Positions 26,497 to 38,400 of a stretch of DNA of 64,000 bases are shown here, piece by piece. The stretch is from Apostichopus japonicus. Lineage: Eukaryota; Echinodermata; Holothuroidea; Aspidochirotida; Stichopodidae. Under the pieces are notes generated by a model. It saw nothing but the letters and a program-made list of their open reading frames with translations. It searched no databases and was not told the origin of the DNA. Position numbers and translations under genes: made by a program. How positions within the stretch are numbered: position 1 is the first letter of the stretch; the number at the start of each line of letters is the position of its first letter. The stretch is taken from contig NC_092574.1 of assembly GCF_037975245.1 (NCBI RefSeq), positions 19,005,713 through 19,069,712 of the forward strand, read 5' to 3'.

Positions 26497-26539
26497 GACC
26501 TAAACCCGACGTCGATCCGACGTCAAAATGTTTACTGGG
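26497..26539 (-). repeat. Right terminal inverted repeat of the large transposon
   Basis: It reads in reverse CCCAGTAAACATTTTGAC and onward, matching 8745-8787 with two differences in 43 nt. Its inner part again contains GACGTCGGATCGACGTC. Confidence 0.85.
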
Positions 26540-26599
26540 ACTTTAACCGAGTTTTGAGGGTGCATGCTGACCGATATATAACATTGTCAACCTGGTCTT

Positions 26600-27697
26600 C
26601 GCTAGTAAATTACCTCCTTTTAAGTAATAAGGGAACGTAGATAGGGCCAGAAATGTTTGTCACTCAACAGAACCACGTTAAATCTCTTTGAAGAGAACCC
26701 GGACACTTTCCACGGTGGCGTAGAAAGCAAGGGAAAGTGTCCCTGAGACACTATTCACGCAAATGAGACACTATTTCCTAGTAATACGTGTCCTACGGAC
26801 GCCCGGACACTCATTACTGCCACACCTACATACCTCAGGCTCAAAGACTTCTAAGAATCGGCAAGTGCTGATTGGCTATAGGGCTCTCATGCTTACAGTT
26901 CAACAGTTAATAACAACTCCCAGTCCTGCTTTAATTCCACTAACAGCCTCTGCAGAGCTTAACCACAAATGTCAACAAACACTGCAGAAACTGGGAGACA
27001 AATTAAAGGAGCTTTGGCAAAAGGTGAAGGCTCAGATTTTTTTAAACAATGGGGATTCATTGTAATTAATTAACTTTTGACCAAAAATTATTAGGCATCA
27101 TCTTATTCATACACAATCCAACTCATCAGTTCAACTTTGAATATGATCCATCAAAATCTTGAGGAGATTGAGATATTTGAAAATATTACAAAGAATGACC
27201 CCTGATGACCCCCTAAATGACATTTGACCTCAATTTTCCGAACACCCCTCATAACCCTCATCCCGAGGAACGTTGTGACCAAGTTTCATTATAACTGGCC
27301 ATACACTGTACGAACAGGAGCAATTTGAAAATATAGGGCGGCGGCCCGGGCCACAAAAGACCCCTAGTTGATCTTTGATCTCAAATTCATGAACACACTG
27401 AAGGTAAAACTTCCATAGTACTATCGTGACAAACCCTCAACATTGTACCATGGAATCTGTAGGAGAAGAAGCATTTTGCGTATTTCCACAAAATGGCCCA
27501 TTACGGCCCACGGGTGACCATTGACCCCAATTTCGGACCATCTCTGATGGCCCTATACCCTATGGTCCTTGTGTCCAAGTTTCATGAAATTCCATTAAAT
27601 ACTGTGTGAGTGGGAGCGGTTTTACCAATTGTTGACGGATAGAGTGATAGACGCCGCACTGTAACAATAGCTCACACCAGCATGCTGGTATGAGCTA
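26600..27697 (+). repeat. Probable dispersed element ending in a palindrome
   Basis: The segment contains repeated GACC-CCTGATGACC / TTGACCTCAA phrases of the kind seen in the other dispersed copies. It ends in a near-perfect 30-nt palindrome at 27,668-27,697 centred on CCAGCATGCTGG. A 100-codon open frame (26,763-27,065) ending in a lysine-rich helix has no recognised relative and may be chance. Boundaries are approximate. Confidence 0.4.
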
Positions 27698-27825
27698 AAA
27701 ATGGAGTTGTCGGTGTAAGGGGTAGGGTGAGGCGCACGTCCCCTCTGTAATCTTCGATCTGTCACTGGCTACCCTGTGTATATAATAGGGATCAGCGCTG
27801 TAATTATGACTGTTCCTCTTTCTCT

Positions 27826-27975
27826 TCCCGAGGTCTTGGCGTTAATCTTCTACTTCCTCCTTTTCTCTTTTTTCTCTCTTTCTTCTTTTTCTTTTCCCTT
27901 CCTTCCTCTCCTCCTTTTCTTTTTTCTCCCTCTTTTTCCCTTTTTTCTTCTCTTTTTTTCTCTCCTCTTTTCCTT
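27826..27975. repeat. Polypyrimidine tract
   Basis: The plus strand is almost pure C and T, in CTT/TTC/CCT mixtures. Low-complexity open frames on both strands come from it. It is followed by a GGGGGGCGCGCGCCCCC palindrome and TACGCGCCTG, the same outer end as the hAT-type MITE at 29,914-30,203; a matching left end was not found. Confidence 0.85.
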
Positions 27976-28149
27976 ACCCGGGGGGCGCGCGCCCCCAACA
28001 CCCCCCCTGGATACGCGCCTGGTAACTATTAATTTACTATTTGTTATAGTGACACTATTCTGTATTATTAATCTCCGAACAATTCAGGCTTATTGCGGCT
28101 TACCATTTTCAAGTTTTCTTCTGAGTAATTTTACTTGATGATTTGTTAT

Positions 28150-28400
28150 GTTATGTTAGTTTTTGTATAGCGCTTTATATGGCACAGCCATCTCATAGCA
28201 CTTTGAATCCCTGGTCATCAGGCTGGCTGCTGAGAATCCAGCGCACACAGCTTAGTTACCTCACAGGTACCCATTTATACACCTGAATGGATAGGGGCAG
28301 TCGAGATAAAAGTGCCTTGCCCAAGGACACAACATAACAGGATTATATATAAAACAAAAGCATTAGCCACTCGGCCTCCACGCTCCTCTTGTTTTGCTTA
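28150..28400 (+). repeat. Dispersed repeat (AAGTGCCTTGCCCAAGGACAC family)
   Basis: It holds GTATAGCGCTTTATATGGC, then CTCACAGGTACCCATTTATA and GTGCCTTGCCCAAGGACAC. This arrangement recurs in many marine animal genomes as a short interspersed sequence. Class and borders are uncertain. Confidence 0.5.
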
Positions 28401-28914
28401 TTCTAAGCTATTTTTTCCTGTAAGTGCACGCCATTTTAGGATGGGAGGAGCAGAAGGGAGGGGCGGGGCAAGCACAACCACGGTCCACCCCTCTAGTTTA
28501 GTGTGCATGATCATCATCCATACCCCCATGCATTGTTTCATGGACCGCTGGGCTATCATAGTCAAACCCGGTTACGGTGTAGCCCGTTACACCAACAGAA
28601 TTGCCTGTAAGGTTTCATAATAGTATGTGCGATTGTATGAAACATAAGAAAAAAAAGAAAGAGGCTTGAGACCACGACGTCAGTACCATTTGAAAAAACC
28701 TATTCTCTGGTCATTCTGTTTGCAAAAAGAATGATGATAATCTAAGAAATCAATTTAATTTTCCCTAGTTATAAACACGTTTCATATCAGAATAATAATC
28801 TGATATATCAGAAAAATAATCTGATATACCAGATTAAGAAAATTGTCTTTCATGGCCCTAATGGGCTTTCGTACTACGTAGTTCACCAGCTAAAGGTCCG
28901 CTTGGTTAACGGGC

Positions 28915-29312
28915 TCGTAGAGGGGGGGGGGGGGTGGACGTATTCTGGTTTAGTTCGGGTAGTAACCTGGGTGAGGAATCTGTGCTGGTGTATTTGTGCG
29001 GGAAGAGTTTTCCCGGAGGTAATTGCTAGGGGTGGGGTTAATTGTCCTCGGGGGTATTTGTCCTCGTTGATGTATGTCCGGGGGTAGTTGTCCCGGGGGT
29101 AGTTGTCTGGGGGGTACTTATCCTCGGGGGTATTTGTCATCGGTGGTGTATGTCCGGGGGGTATTTGTCCGGGGGGTAGTTGTCCTCGGAGGTATGCGTC
29201 CTCGGGGGTTTTTGTCCGGGGGGTGATTGTCCGGGGGGTACTTGTCCCGGGGGTATGAGTCCGGGGGTATATGTCCGGGGGGTATTTGTCCGGGGGGTAT
29301 TTGTCCGGCAAC
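28915..29312. repeat. G-rich minisatellite, about 15-16-bp units
   Basis: Units of the form GTCCGGGGGGTATTT or GTCCTCGGGGGTATT are repeated more than 20 times on the plus strand, with runs of five to six G. The strand has strong G-quadruplex potential. Proline-rich open frames across it on the minus strand are products of the repeat. Confidence 0.9.
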
Positions 29313-29913
29313 CGTTGCCTAAGCTTCGGGAAGGTGCTGTAAAGAAAAAAAAATTGAAAATACACATTTGAAGCCGTTAAATTCGTCATTTTCATACAAT
29401 CTTTGAGTTCACAGTGATCTAGCTTATCAAATATGAGATGACAAATACACAATGTTTTAACGAAATGGTCTGACAAGAAACCTATCTGCTGATGGTGAAT
29501 GCAATGCCGTTTTCTTTTATCAAAATCTTGTGTGGTGAGGAGACATGACTCAATACAGGAAAAACTAAAACGAAAGACAGCGAATGACAATTGACTTTTT
29601 ACAGGGTTAATTATCATTCGCGAACGACAGCGAATGACAACGAAGGACAACGAAGGACGGTGGTGAGTGGAGATAGAATTATTAACGGAGTGGAGAAATG
29701 CGGTTATTGGTTTTCTGCGCAAAAATGATTAGAGGAAAATCGCATGCTCAAGAATTTCCGAAAACACCGGTTACAGTCGCAAAAATGTCAACTGGCATTT
29801 GTGCTTACTATAAGGTGCGTTTGTTTCTTGTCCGTACTTTACTAGATCTGTAAGCCACGCACTTCGCGTCAACTCGGTTTTGCGTGGCTTTAATATACCC
29901 ACGCAGTCTGAAG

Positions 29914-30203
29914 CAGGCGCGTAGCCAGGAATTTGCCAAGGGAGGGGCGAAACTGTAGATTCGGCATTGCAAACTATCTAAGCGTAGCGCCACCATGATT
30001 GGCGCGAAGCGTACAAGAAAATTTTGGCTGAAAATGCCTCCCAGATCGCTAGAAATGGCGCTTCCCAAACTTGTAAGTTGCATCTTAGCATTTTCTCTTT
30101 TGAAAATACTAGCGATATCATAAAAACATTAGAATTTTTTTTAAATATGCTCAAGGGGGGCGGCTGCCCCCTTCGCCCCCCCCCCCCCTTGGCTACGCGC
30201 CTG
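29914..30203. mobile_element. hAT-type MITE, 290 bp, with 8-bp target duplication
   Basis: The ends are inverted: CAGGCGCGTAGCCA at the left and TGGCTACGCGCCTG at the right. The 8-bp direct repeat GTCTGAAG flanks it exactly (29,906-29,913 and 30,204-30,211). An 8-bp duplication and CAGG-type ends indicate the hAT superfamily. It has no coding capacity. Its central part is related in reverse orientation to the 280-bp unit at 377-934. Confidence 0.9.
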
Positions 30204-30239
30204 GTCTGAAGTGTGATATCCGGTTTAGGCAAATGTTTG

Positions 30240-31257
30240 TGCTGTCATTCACTGTCATTCGTTTTAGTCAACGGAATTTTTAAGGTGTACAACATATTGT
30301 CATTCGCTTTGTGTAACGCAACTGTCATTCGTTTTAGTAACACACCTCAATACCTCTCCCTCCCGCTATTCGTATATATTACAAGCTCCAGTTGAACAAA
30401 ATGTCAAGTTACCCATCACTTTACAACATTGCAATTTATTACAGGTATCCCTCGAGGGATAAAGTCTTCCCAGCACTCTTTCCTGTCTACAGAGGAGCAT
30501 CATCCTATAAGTAACCTCATTTAGTCTGTTGTAATAACAACGACGGTAAACATTCAAATAACTCGTAATTATTGCCAGTAAAGATATGACGAAGTAGCTT
30601 CTATATTAATGTATTTGTAAAGTAAAATATACGCCATAAGTTTTCTAGCATATTGAATGTCATGTGATTAGCCGAAATCTGTATCACATATTGGCCTGTC
30701 GAGCTATCAAATATGATAAAAAAAACGACTGACTTGAAGCTAGCAGCCACTAAGAACAGCCAATAACTTCAACCACTTACAGCAGGCAATAAAGCAGCCA
30801 TTAGCGTTGCTCACTGTTGGCACTGTGGTTAGTACGCTTATAATGGGCAATGGCCTTACAAATCCTTACTGGATTAGCATCCCTAGCAAATATTAAGAGC
30901 AGACAATGGTAGCAGACAAAAAGAAGGAGATCGGCAGTATTATGTCTAATTTAAATGTTTATAATTCGAATATGTATAGGATGCAGAACTCATAACATTA
31001 CCGACTTCTATCGAGCTAATTACATTATGATTTCGTGTGGTATAGATTCAGCAAAGATAAACAAATTTACTTTAGACCAACCACAATCTACAATAATTAA
31101 CCGATAAACTTACATGTAGTTAAGCGCATTAAAATCGTCTGAAAATATGATACCTTTATGAAAAAGTTAATCACTCAAGTTGTGGAACGATTTTAGTGCC
31201 CCTATGATATTATCGTCGTAAAGTTGACAAATTTCTCTCTCCCGTGTAATAAGTCAA
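30240..31257. other. Intergenic DNA
   Basis: No gene was recognised. The short phrase CTGTCATTCGTTTTAGT recurs near 30,250 and 30,321. Otherwise unremarkable AT-rich sequence. Confidence 0.4.
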
Positions 31258-31882
31258 TTATCAGTGTCACAGTTAGACTAAGCGAGAAATCACACATAGA
31301 ACAAGTTATCCACTATCTAGTTAGTGTGGAAAAAGCACAAGATAATCTCCGTTAATTGGAATTCATAGCTTCCAACAACATAAAGTTTTTTCTTTGAGTT
31401 TTACATATCAAACATAAAGTTATGGTGTGATTTGTGACTCAGAAGAACTACCACAGCAAAAAGTATAATCATTTTTATAATTATTTGAAATCGTTAAATA
31501 CCGTTACATTCAAGGGCGTAGGAACCGGGAGCTGGGGGCGTCAGCCCCCCCCCCCCCCCCGCTTCGCAATTATCAGTTAATTATCAGTGTCACAGTTAGA
31601 CTAAGCGAGAAATCACACATAGAACAAGTTATCCACTATCTAGTTAGTGTGGAAAAAGCACAAGATAATCTCCGTTAATTGGAATTCATAGCTTCCAACA
31701 ACATAAAGTTTTTTCTTTGAGTTTTACATATCAAACATAAAGTTATGGTGTGATTTGTGACTCAGAAGAACTACCACAGCAAAAAGTATAATCATTTTTA
31801 TAATTATTTGAAATCGTTAAATACCGTTACATTCAAGGGCGTAGGAACCGGGAGCTGGGGGCGTCAGCCCCCCCCCCCCGCT
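31258..31882. repeat. Tandem duplication, 2 x about 320 bp
   Basis: The block beginning TTATCAGTGTCACAGTTAG at 31,258 recurs at 31,581 (offset 323) and is nearly identical through GGGAGCTGGGGGCGTCAGC and a C-run. The C-run differs in length between copies. The end phrase GGGCGTAGGAACCGGGAGC looks like the end of a non-autonomous element. Confidence 0.85.
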
Positions 31883-32472
31883 TCGCTAGTCAGAAAACCC
31901 CCTTTTCATTTCCAAATGAGAAAAAAAATCTCATTTGGAGCACCAAATTGCATCTAAGGCCAGGTGAAAATGCAAACTTATTTACAAAATGGAGTGGGTG
32001 TTCAAGTGTGCTATATTGCACCAAATTGCATCTGAGGCCACTTGGAATGCAAAAAAATCCAAGGGGGAGGGGAGACCCCCTCCCCATTTCGTTGGGAAAA
32101 CAGTATAAAAATATGGATTTATCCCAAACTAAATCATTCGAGTTATGGAGGTATCTGAAAGGCCGGAATAATACTAAGTGTGCCCTGCTCTTTTGTTGCA
32201 CTGCTACTACATTCCCTACTACTGTGTGCCCTGATAAAAACCAACAGCTTCTTGCGTGATACTAAGTTGCCATTTGTCCGTGTGGTTGCTGTCTTGGTAA
32301 CCCGTTGGTGTGTTATAGTGTCCTTTTTGTTTTTGTCCGATGTTAGTGGCTGCTAACTTCCAATAGGCAAAAAAAGTTAATCTTTCGGGCGGAACCTTAC
32401 CTGGATGTTTTCGCTGTCCGTGGAACACTGAACAAGAATTTAGTGCATTGAACTAGCACTCAGAAAATAGTC
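31883..32472. other. Repeat-like DNA and upstream region of CCDC22
   Basis: CACCAAATTGCATCTAAGG near 31,940 recurs with one change near 32,020, followed by G/C-rich runs. The 150 bp before the CCDC22 start codon show no TATA box. No neighbouring gene was recognised on the opposite strand. Confidence 0.4.
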
Positions 32473-35400
32473 ATGGAAGAAGTTGATAAAATTATTATTC
32501 ATACATGTCGACAAATTGGATGGTATGATGGGACCTTCCCTGTATCACTTTGTAACTTCTAAGTAAATCAGACCTCGAGTGTAGCCAAGTCAGTAGATAC
32601 AGTGCAGTCGACTTTATAATGAATGAGACAGGCCTAGTTCTGCGAAACTTTTAGGGTCTAATGGCATGACTGAGACTGCGATAGTAAACCGACAGGTCTA
32701 GGCTAGGCCAGGTGGTAACATTTGGTGTTTGTTTTGACATTTGTAGTATGGTGGTTAACGTTAACTTTGCATTCCCTATAAATTTCAGTCATTTAAAAAA
32801 TATAAACAATAACAGCTAATTATTATATCTTACTGAACACTGATGAATTACTTTAGTGACTTGATGAAACATAGTATTGATGTACATTGGACACATTTGG
32901 TCATTTTCTTCTGATACTTTATTCCAGTAATCTTGACGATGATGTTTCAAGTTTACGAGAGTTCTCTACAAGTCTAATCATTGAAGCTGTTGTTAGATGC
33001 CTCCGTGTGATCGACCATTCCATCAACCTCTCTCACCAATTACCTCCTGGGATGTCAGCAAGATATCGCCTTGGAACAGACCTTGCAAATGCTTGCGTGG
33101 TAAGATTTAGGAATCTTAGGCTCACATCCCAATGTAAAAAGGAGTCGCAACTCGATAATATTTATTAACAAGTTCAGACTTCAAAGAGAAACCACATAGT
33201 TGATATAGGGCTATGTAGAACAAATATGATATAAGGGCTACTGTAATGTGAAACCTTATCATATATACATCATTTTCATTGGCCTTAAATAGCTTAAAGG
33301 TATGCTAAAACTTGTTTGAAGAAACAAGAAACTGCTTGTTGCTTATTTTGCAATCAGTATCAAGATTCACGATTGGGATAATGACTTCTTTGTTGGCCAA
33401 TAAGATAATGATTTTAAAGCTGTTCGAAAAGGTACATAGATTGGAGAACATCCACAAGAAAGTATTTTATTATTGTGTGGCACTGTTCTGGCAGGGGTGT
33501 ATGACTCTTAAAAGTACTCTTTGATGCAAAAAGAAAAATGCAGGTAGTACTTTAATCCTTATGTGATACAACATTGTGGAGTTTTCTTGCAAGTTCATTA
33601 TCTCAGTTGTGGACTTTGTCTTCCATTGTGGATGAAGAATGCAAGAAAATTTGGTGTGGTGAATGCTGGGTGTATATGAATGTATACTCATGTGTTTCAA
33701 GAGTATGTACATTTCCTTAACATTGAGATTGTATGTCTCACATCAATATGTTATGTCTCAAACATAATGTTAATTATGTCTGTAAAAAAAAAATTCTCTA
33801 AGATCTTTCTTTTTATTTTTGATCTTTCTTTCTCATCAAATTACTTATCACACCTTGTATATATGAACTGGCAGAATCTTGGATGGAGAGGAGAGATTGG
33901 TTACCAAACTTTTCTATATTCCAACGATGTTGAAATCCGACGGATCTTGATGTTCTTAATTGAGAAGCTCCCAAAAGAGACAGAAACAATAAGTGATGAA
34001 CCATTAGGTAAGATTTAACCACATGTCTTGAAATGGGAGATGTGAATAACATTGAAAACATAAACCGTAATTAATCATGAAATCTTGATTTTCTTAATTG
34101 AAAAGCTCCCAAAGAGACAGAACAATAAGTGATGAACCATTAGGTAAGATTTAACCAAATGTCTTGAAATGGGAGATGTGAATAACATTGAAAATATAAA
34201 CCCTATTAATTAAACATGAAATTCTGTTAATCCTGTTGCACCATTGTTTCTTCGTAACAAGCAAATAGAATGCAGCTAATATTTTCATTCCTTCATTTCT
34301 TTTCCACGACATGCAAGTTGCATATAGATGAAAGTACCAGGAATATAGTATCATAAGAATATGCAGGTACACATGTAGAGAAAAAGTGAACTTAAAATCC
34401 CTTCTACACCTGAAATAAATCTCATTACCTTGAAAAGATCAATACTTCTAAGTTATAATAATGCTTAGTGTACTTATATGGAATGGATGATACAAAAGAA
34501 TTTGCAGAACAGACAGTAAAGAGGAACTAAACAAGAAAATGAAATAACATTAACTTGTTCCCACTTGAGTATGTGGACCCCTAGCCCTGACTTAAGTACT
34601 CTATATATTTACACTGCTGTAAAAGAGCTTTTAGTAAAAAATGAAAAGAAAACACAAAGCATTGTACTCTTTCATGTAGACCTAAGTCAGTGTAATTTAT
34701 CAAGTAAAGCTTGAGAGATTTGCTTGAATGAATTCAAATTGATTTCAGGAACAGGTGAATACAGATAACACAGATCACAAAGTTATATTACAAGCCCTAA
34801 AACATTGGCCTGCTTACAACTTAAGTTCATCATTAGTAAAGGTTTACAGGTAGAGAGTTTCCCAATCTGAACAAACGCTATGTAGAATGCTGGTGTGTAC
34901 TATGTAGAATACGGTTGTGTACTATTGTGTACTTTGTAGAATAATGTTGTGTACTATGTAGAATACTGTTGTGTACTATGTAGAATATTGTTGTGTACTA
35001 TGTTGAATAATGTTGTGTACTCTGTAGAATACCATTGTGTACTATGTAGAATATTGTTGTGTACTATGTAGAATGCTGTTGTGTACTTTGCATAATACTG
35101 GTGTTTGAGTAAAGTCTGTGTATCAATTAGAGTATTTCAATCCTAGTTTTGAGATGTCACATGACATGAGTCTTTGTGATGATCATATATATATACTGTA
35201 TGTTATGATGATGTTTCATTGTTACATAATTCATATGGAATGGAAGTTCTGGTGTGAATCTCTGTTATTCTACATCCCAAATATATGTATCAAAGCAAAT
35301 GTGCTTCGAAGAAAACTTTGAAAGTAAGTTTGTACTGACATTATTCCATGTTCAGTAGAAGATGCTAAAATGTTGATTAAATTCTCCAGGTAAAAATGCC

Positions 35401-38400
35401 CTATTGAAGAGAAAGCTTTCTGCAGAGTTATCAAGATGCTTGAACCAGCCTTGGCTTCCTCCGGTCTGTAAAAAAAAGGGCTTAAGATGGGATTCTAAAG
35501 GGACCTGGCAAAGAGAGGTTAGTTGTAGTTCTAACATTATCCACTGAGTGAAGAATTAATTAATTGCAGAATTATGGCAAAACTTGCACTAAATATACTG
35601 TACCATCATTAGAGCTTTGTAAAGCAACTAATTATGTTTTAATGAATTAATTATCCACCCTGCTGGAAGAAGGAAGAGAACTGTGTTGGTATTAAAAGGT
35701 ATAAACTGCAACAGTACCTCAAACAGATACATAATCACTCCAGAAAGATTGTTACCTTTCAGTGATGACGCTGGCACCTAACATGAAATATATACATATA
35801 TATTACACTGTCATGAGCAGATGTGCTTACAGTGGGCATAGTGTGCTAGGTATACAGTAGAAGAAGTAAGTTGGATGTTATACTTGTCATTCTGCAACCA
35901 GTTGCATCTTTGAAAATTATATGATACTTGTGGGAGTGGTACATTGCACTTGCCAATATGCATATATAGCCTCACTGCTTAATGTCTGAATTGGTGATGT
36001 AAGCATCCATTTTACGCTGAAGCCTTCAAATATGGATATATTTATGGAATAATTTATCCAGTATCATATCGCAAAATGGGCAAATCACTATGCACCTACA
36101 AAGATGTATGGCAGTTTTTGTACATAGGAACCAACGCATTTGATGTGAAACAATAATCGGCACCTCTTGAAAACTGGTACACAAAATTTGATCTCACTTT
36201 CAATAGTTTGCTAGCATCAAGTCTTCGTTCGATAGATCATACTTCAATCATTGAACTCATTCATCATAGATTGGTTGCTAACTTCAAGTCAGCTGTACCG
36301 TACACTATACTGTATTCATAAGTATATCATCTTCATAGTTGATGAATATTTATGTTAGTTTAACCATGCTGTATGATGTATGCAGATGATCATCCATTTC
36401 TGAGGGTGAAGATAGCAGCACATCAAGCAATATTTGGCTCACTGATTTTTCACTCGACAACAGACTGAAGAAACGCAAAGGACACCTTCTCCGTTTGGAT
36501 AATAATGTCCTAGGTACTGTACTTTAGTGAATGTGTTGTGAAAGAAAATTACAGTTACACAATGAGGAGGCTCATGGGTTGAACTATTTACTATCAGAAA
36601 GCTGAAATATAACTAAAAAAATTCTTGAGTTACTGAATTAGTTCAGTCCAAGAATTATCATTGAAGAAAAGTGAAACACACATGTTTAATTATTTTGTGG
36701 AATTCTAGGGCACTGTTGGGAATCACAGCTATCGTAGTGAAATTCTGACCATTCCAGAAGGCCTTGGAGATATAAACAGAGAAATAAAGAAAGGTAAGAG
36801 ATACTTTTAAGCTACTGTCATCTCAATCAAGGACTGATCATTGATTTTGATGATTTAATGAAGGAACCGGTTATTACATTTTCATAAACATTGAATATTT
36901 TGTTTGTTCATTCTACAATTGATGTTGTTTCTTATCACGTTTTAATTATCATCACGAAAAATAGGATCCTCGTGAGTTGCATTCTTGGAAGGAGGACAGT
37001 CCTCACAGAAAAGTTCCCAAACATGATTATTTTTCATCGTTATCAATCATCATATTCATTTATCATTCCCTCAAAGTCAAAAGTTTATTGAAATGGTTTT
37101 TTATCAAGAGATCATCAGAATTGGCCTCAACTTTTTAAGCATTCTAAAACTAGTTAGAAGTCGTCAAAACTGTTTGATGGTTTGACCTTCAAAACCATTC
37201 CTTAATTAAGCAACTCTGAAAATCATTGAAGAGGACAACTTAAGCAGCCACTGTGGATGAACATTTAAATTTTTGGTGGGCCCTTAGTTTTGCTTTCTTG
37301 GATATGTGAAATCAATGCTAATCACAGTTATCTTGTAAAGATAAAGTTTGGTTTCAGGACTTATTTACAATACTACAGTAAATTGTTCTCTGAATTAGCA
37401 ACTCATTTCCGTCTGTAGATCTGAAGGATTATTACACCCGCCACCTGCCAGTGGTGAACCTCCAGCCCAGTCAATCAAAGCACGCAGCTCCGTCGCTATT
37501 AGAGAGGAACGCAGAACTGGTGACAGCCGCCCAGGAATGGGAAACAGAGTGGAATACGTTAGGTCTCCAGTCACGTCTGACAGAAAAGGTAAAAAATATT
37601 TAAGAAAGAGTAAAGTTATAAACGATTAATGTAGTTGGATCTACATTCTTCAAGAAGCTGGTGACATTTTTCACATAGAATCCTCTCAGAACTTGTCTTA
37701 TTGTGAAATACCAAATCATGGAATGTTCAAAATTTGGTAAAAAAAAAACTCATATAGGCTTGCATGGATTAACCAGACAAAACTCTTTTTCTATTGTTGA
37801 ATACCTCATGTATTAGTAGTGTAAAACAAGGACCTAAATGCTCAACAAAAACCCTAAACTTTGTATGTAGAATCAAGAGAATAGTCTCTTCTCAACATTC
37901 CATCAAAACCACTGATTGTGTAATAAGGAGGATATGTGCTTGACTTTCAAGATCTCACCATTCACAAATTTGATGATGTTTGTGGTCAGTCTTTAGAAGT
38001 ATCAAATTCAAATCTAAATTAATCATGTTTCATATCATTTGATTTGATCACACATGGAAGCTGTGTTCCATTTCCAGTTTTGAAAATCAACCTCACCGTA
38101 GAATGTTTCATCTTGAATCCCTCGCAGGATTACAGGGCACGGAAGGCCGAGCGTCTCAAGAAGAGAATTTCTGCCCAGATTCAAGAAAGCTTGAAGCAAT
38201 CTGAATCCAATACCTCAGCTGTATCGGACTTGCTGCAAGTCATCGGCGCCCCATCGGAAAAGAGAGAGTCTGGAAAAGGCTCAAGATTCACTCACGCGGA
38301 GAAGCTACAGTTTGCAAAGGTTTGTTTCATTCTTCTCCTAAAGCTCAGTTCTGTCAAGCAGTAATATTTAACAGTCAGCTGCAGAACGGGGGGAAAAAAT

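Larger units (their letters stand above)
8745..26539 (-). mobile_element. Large DNA transposon (about 17.8 kb), tnp2/CACTA-like, with terminal tandem arrays
   Basis: The two ends are inverted copies of one another. The left end (8745-8787) and the right end read in reverse (26,539-26,497) both start CCCAGTAAACATTTTGAC and differ at only two of 43 positions. Each end is followed inward by a tandem array rich in CGACGTCG: about 115-bp units to 9,975 on the left, 102-bp units from 23,095 on the right. The interior holds, on the minus strand, a tnp2-type transposase (17,442-19,510) and a DUF4806 gene (12,689-17,298). Flanking AC dinucleotides could be a 2-bp target duplication, which is weak evidence. 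CACTA (EnSpm) elements are known for subterminal repeats and tnp2 transposases, but these ends do not begin CACTA. An alternative is two separate elements each keeping one end. Confidence 0.7.

Noticed and set aside
27776-28138. Hydrophobic 120-codon open frame
   Set aside because: It follows the polypyrimidine tract, which encodes F, L and S by composition.
28883-29722. 279-codon proline-rich open frame, minus strand
   Set aside because: Mostly the translation of the G-rich minisatellite.
32219-32428. Divergent minus-strand first exon opposite CCDC22
   Set aside because: A CAG|GTAAGG donor is present on the minus strand, but no coding exon downstream was recognised.
36404-36512. A possible extra CCDC22 exon
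   Set aside because: An open stretch of about 109 nt lies between a weak acceptor and a donor GTACTG, but it is out of phase with the next exon. Exon 4 (phase 0) joins directly to 36,709 in frame.
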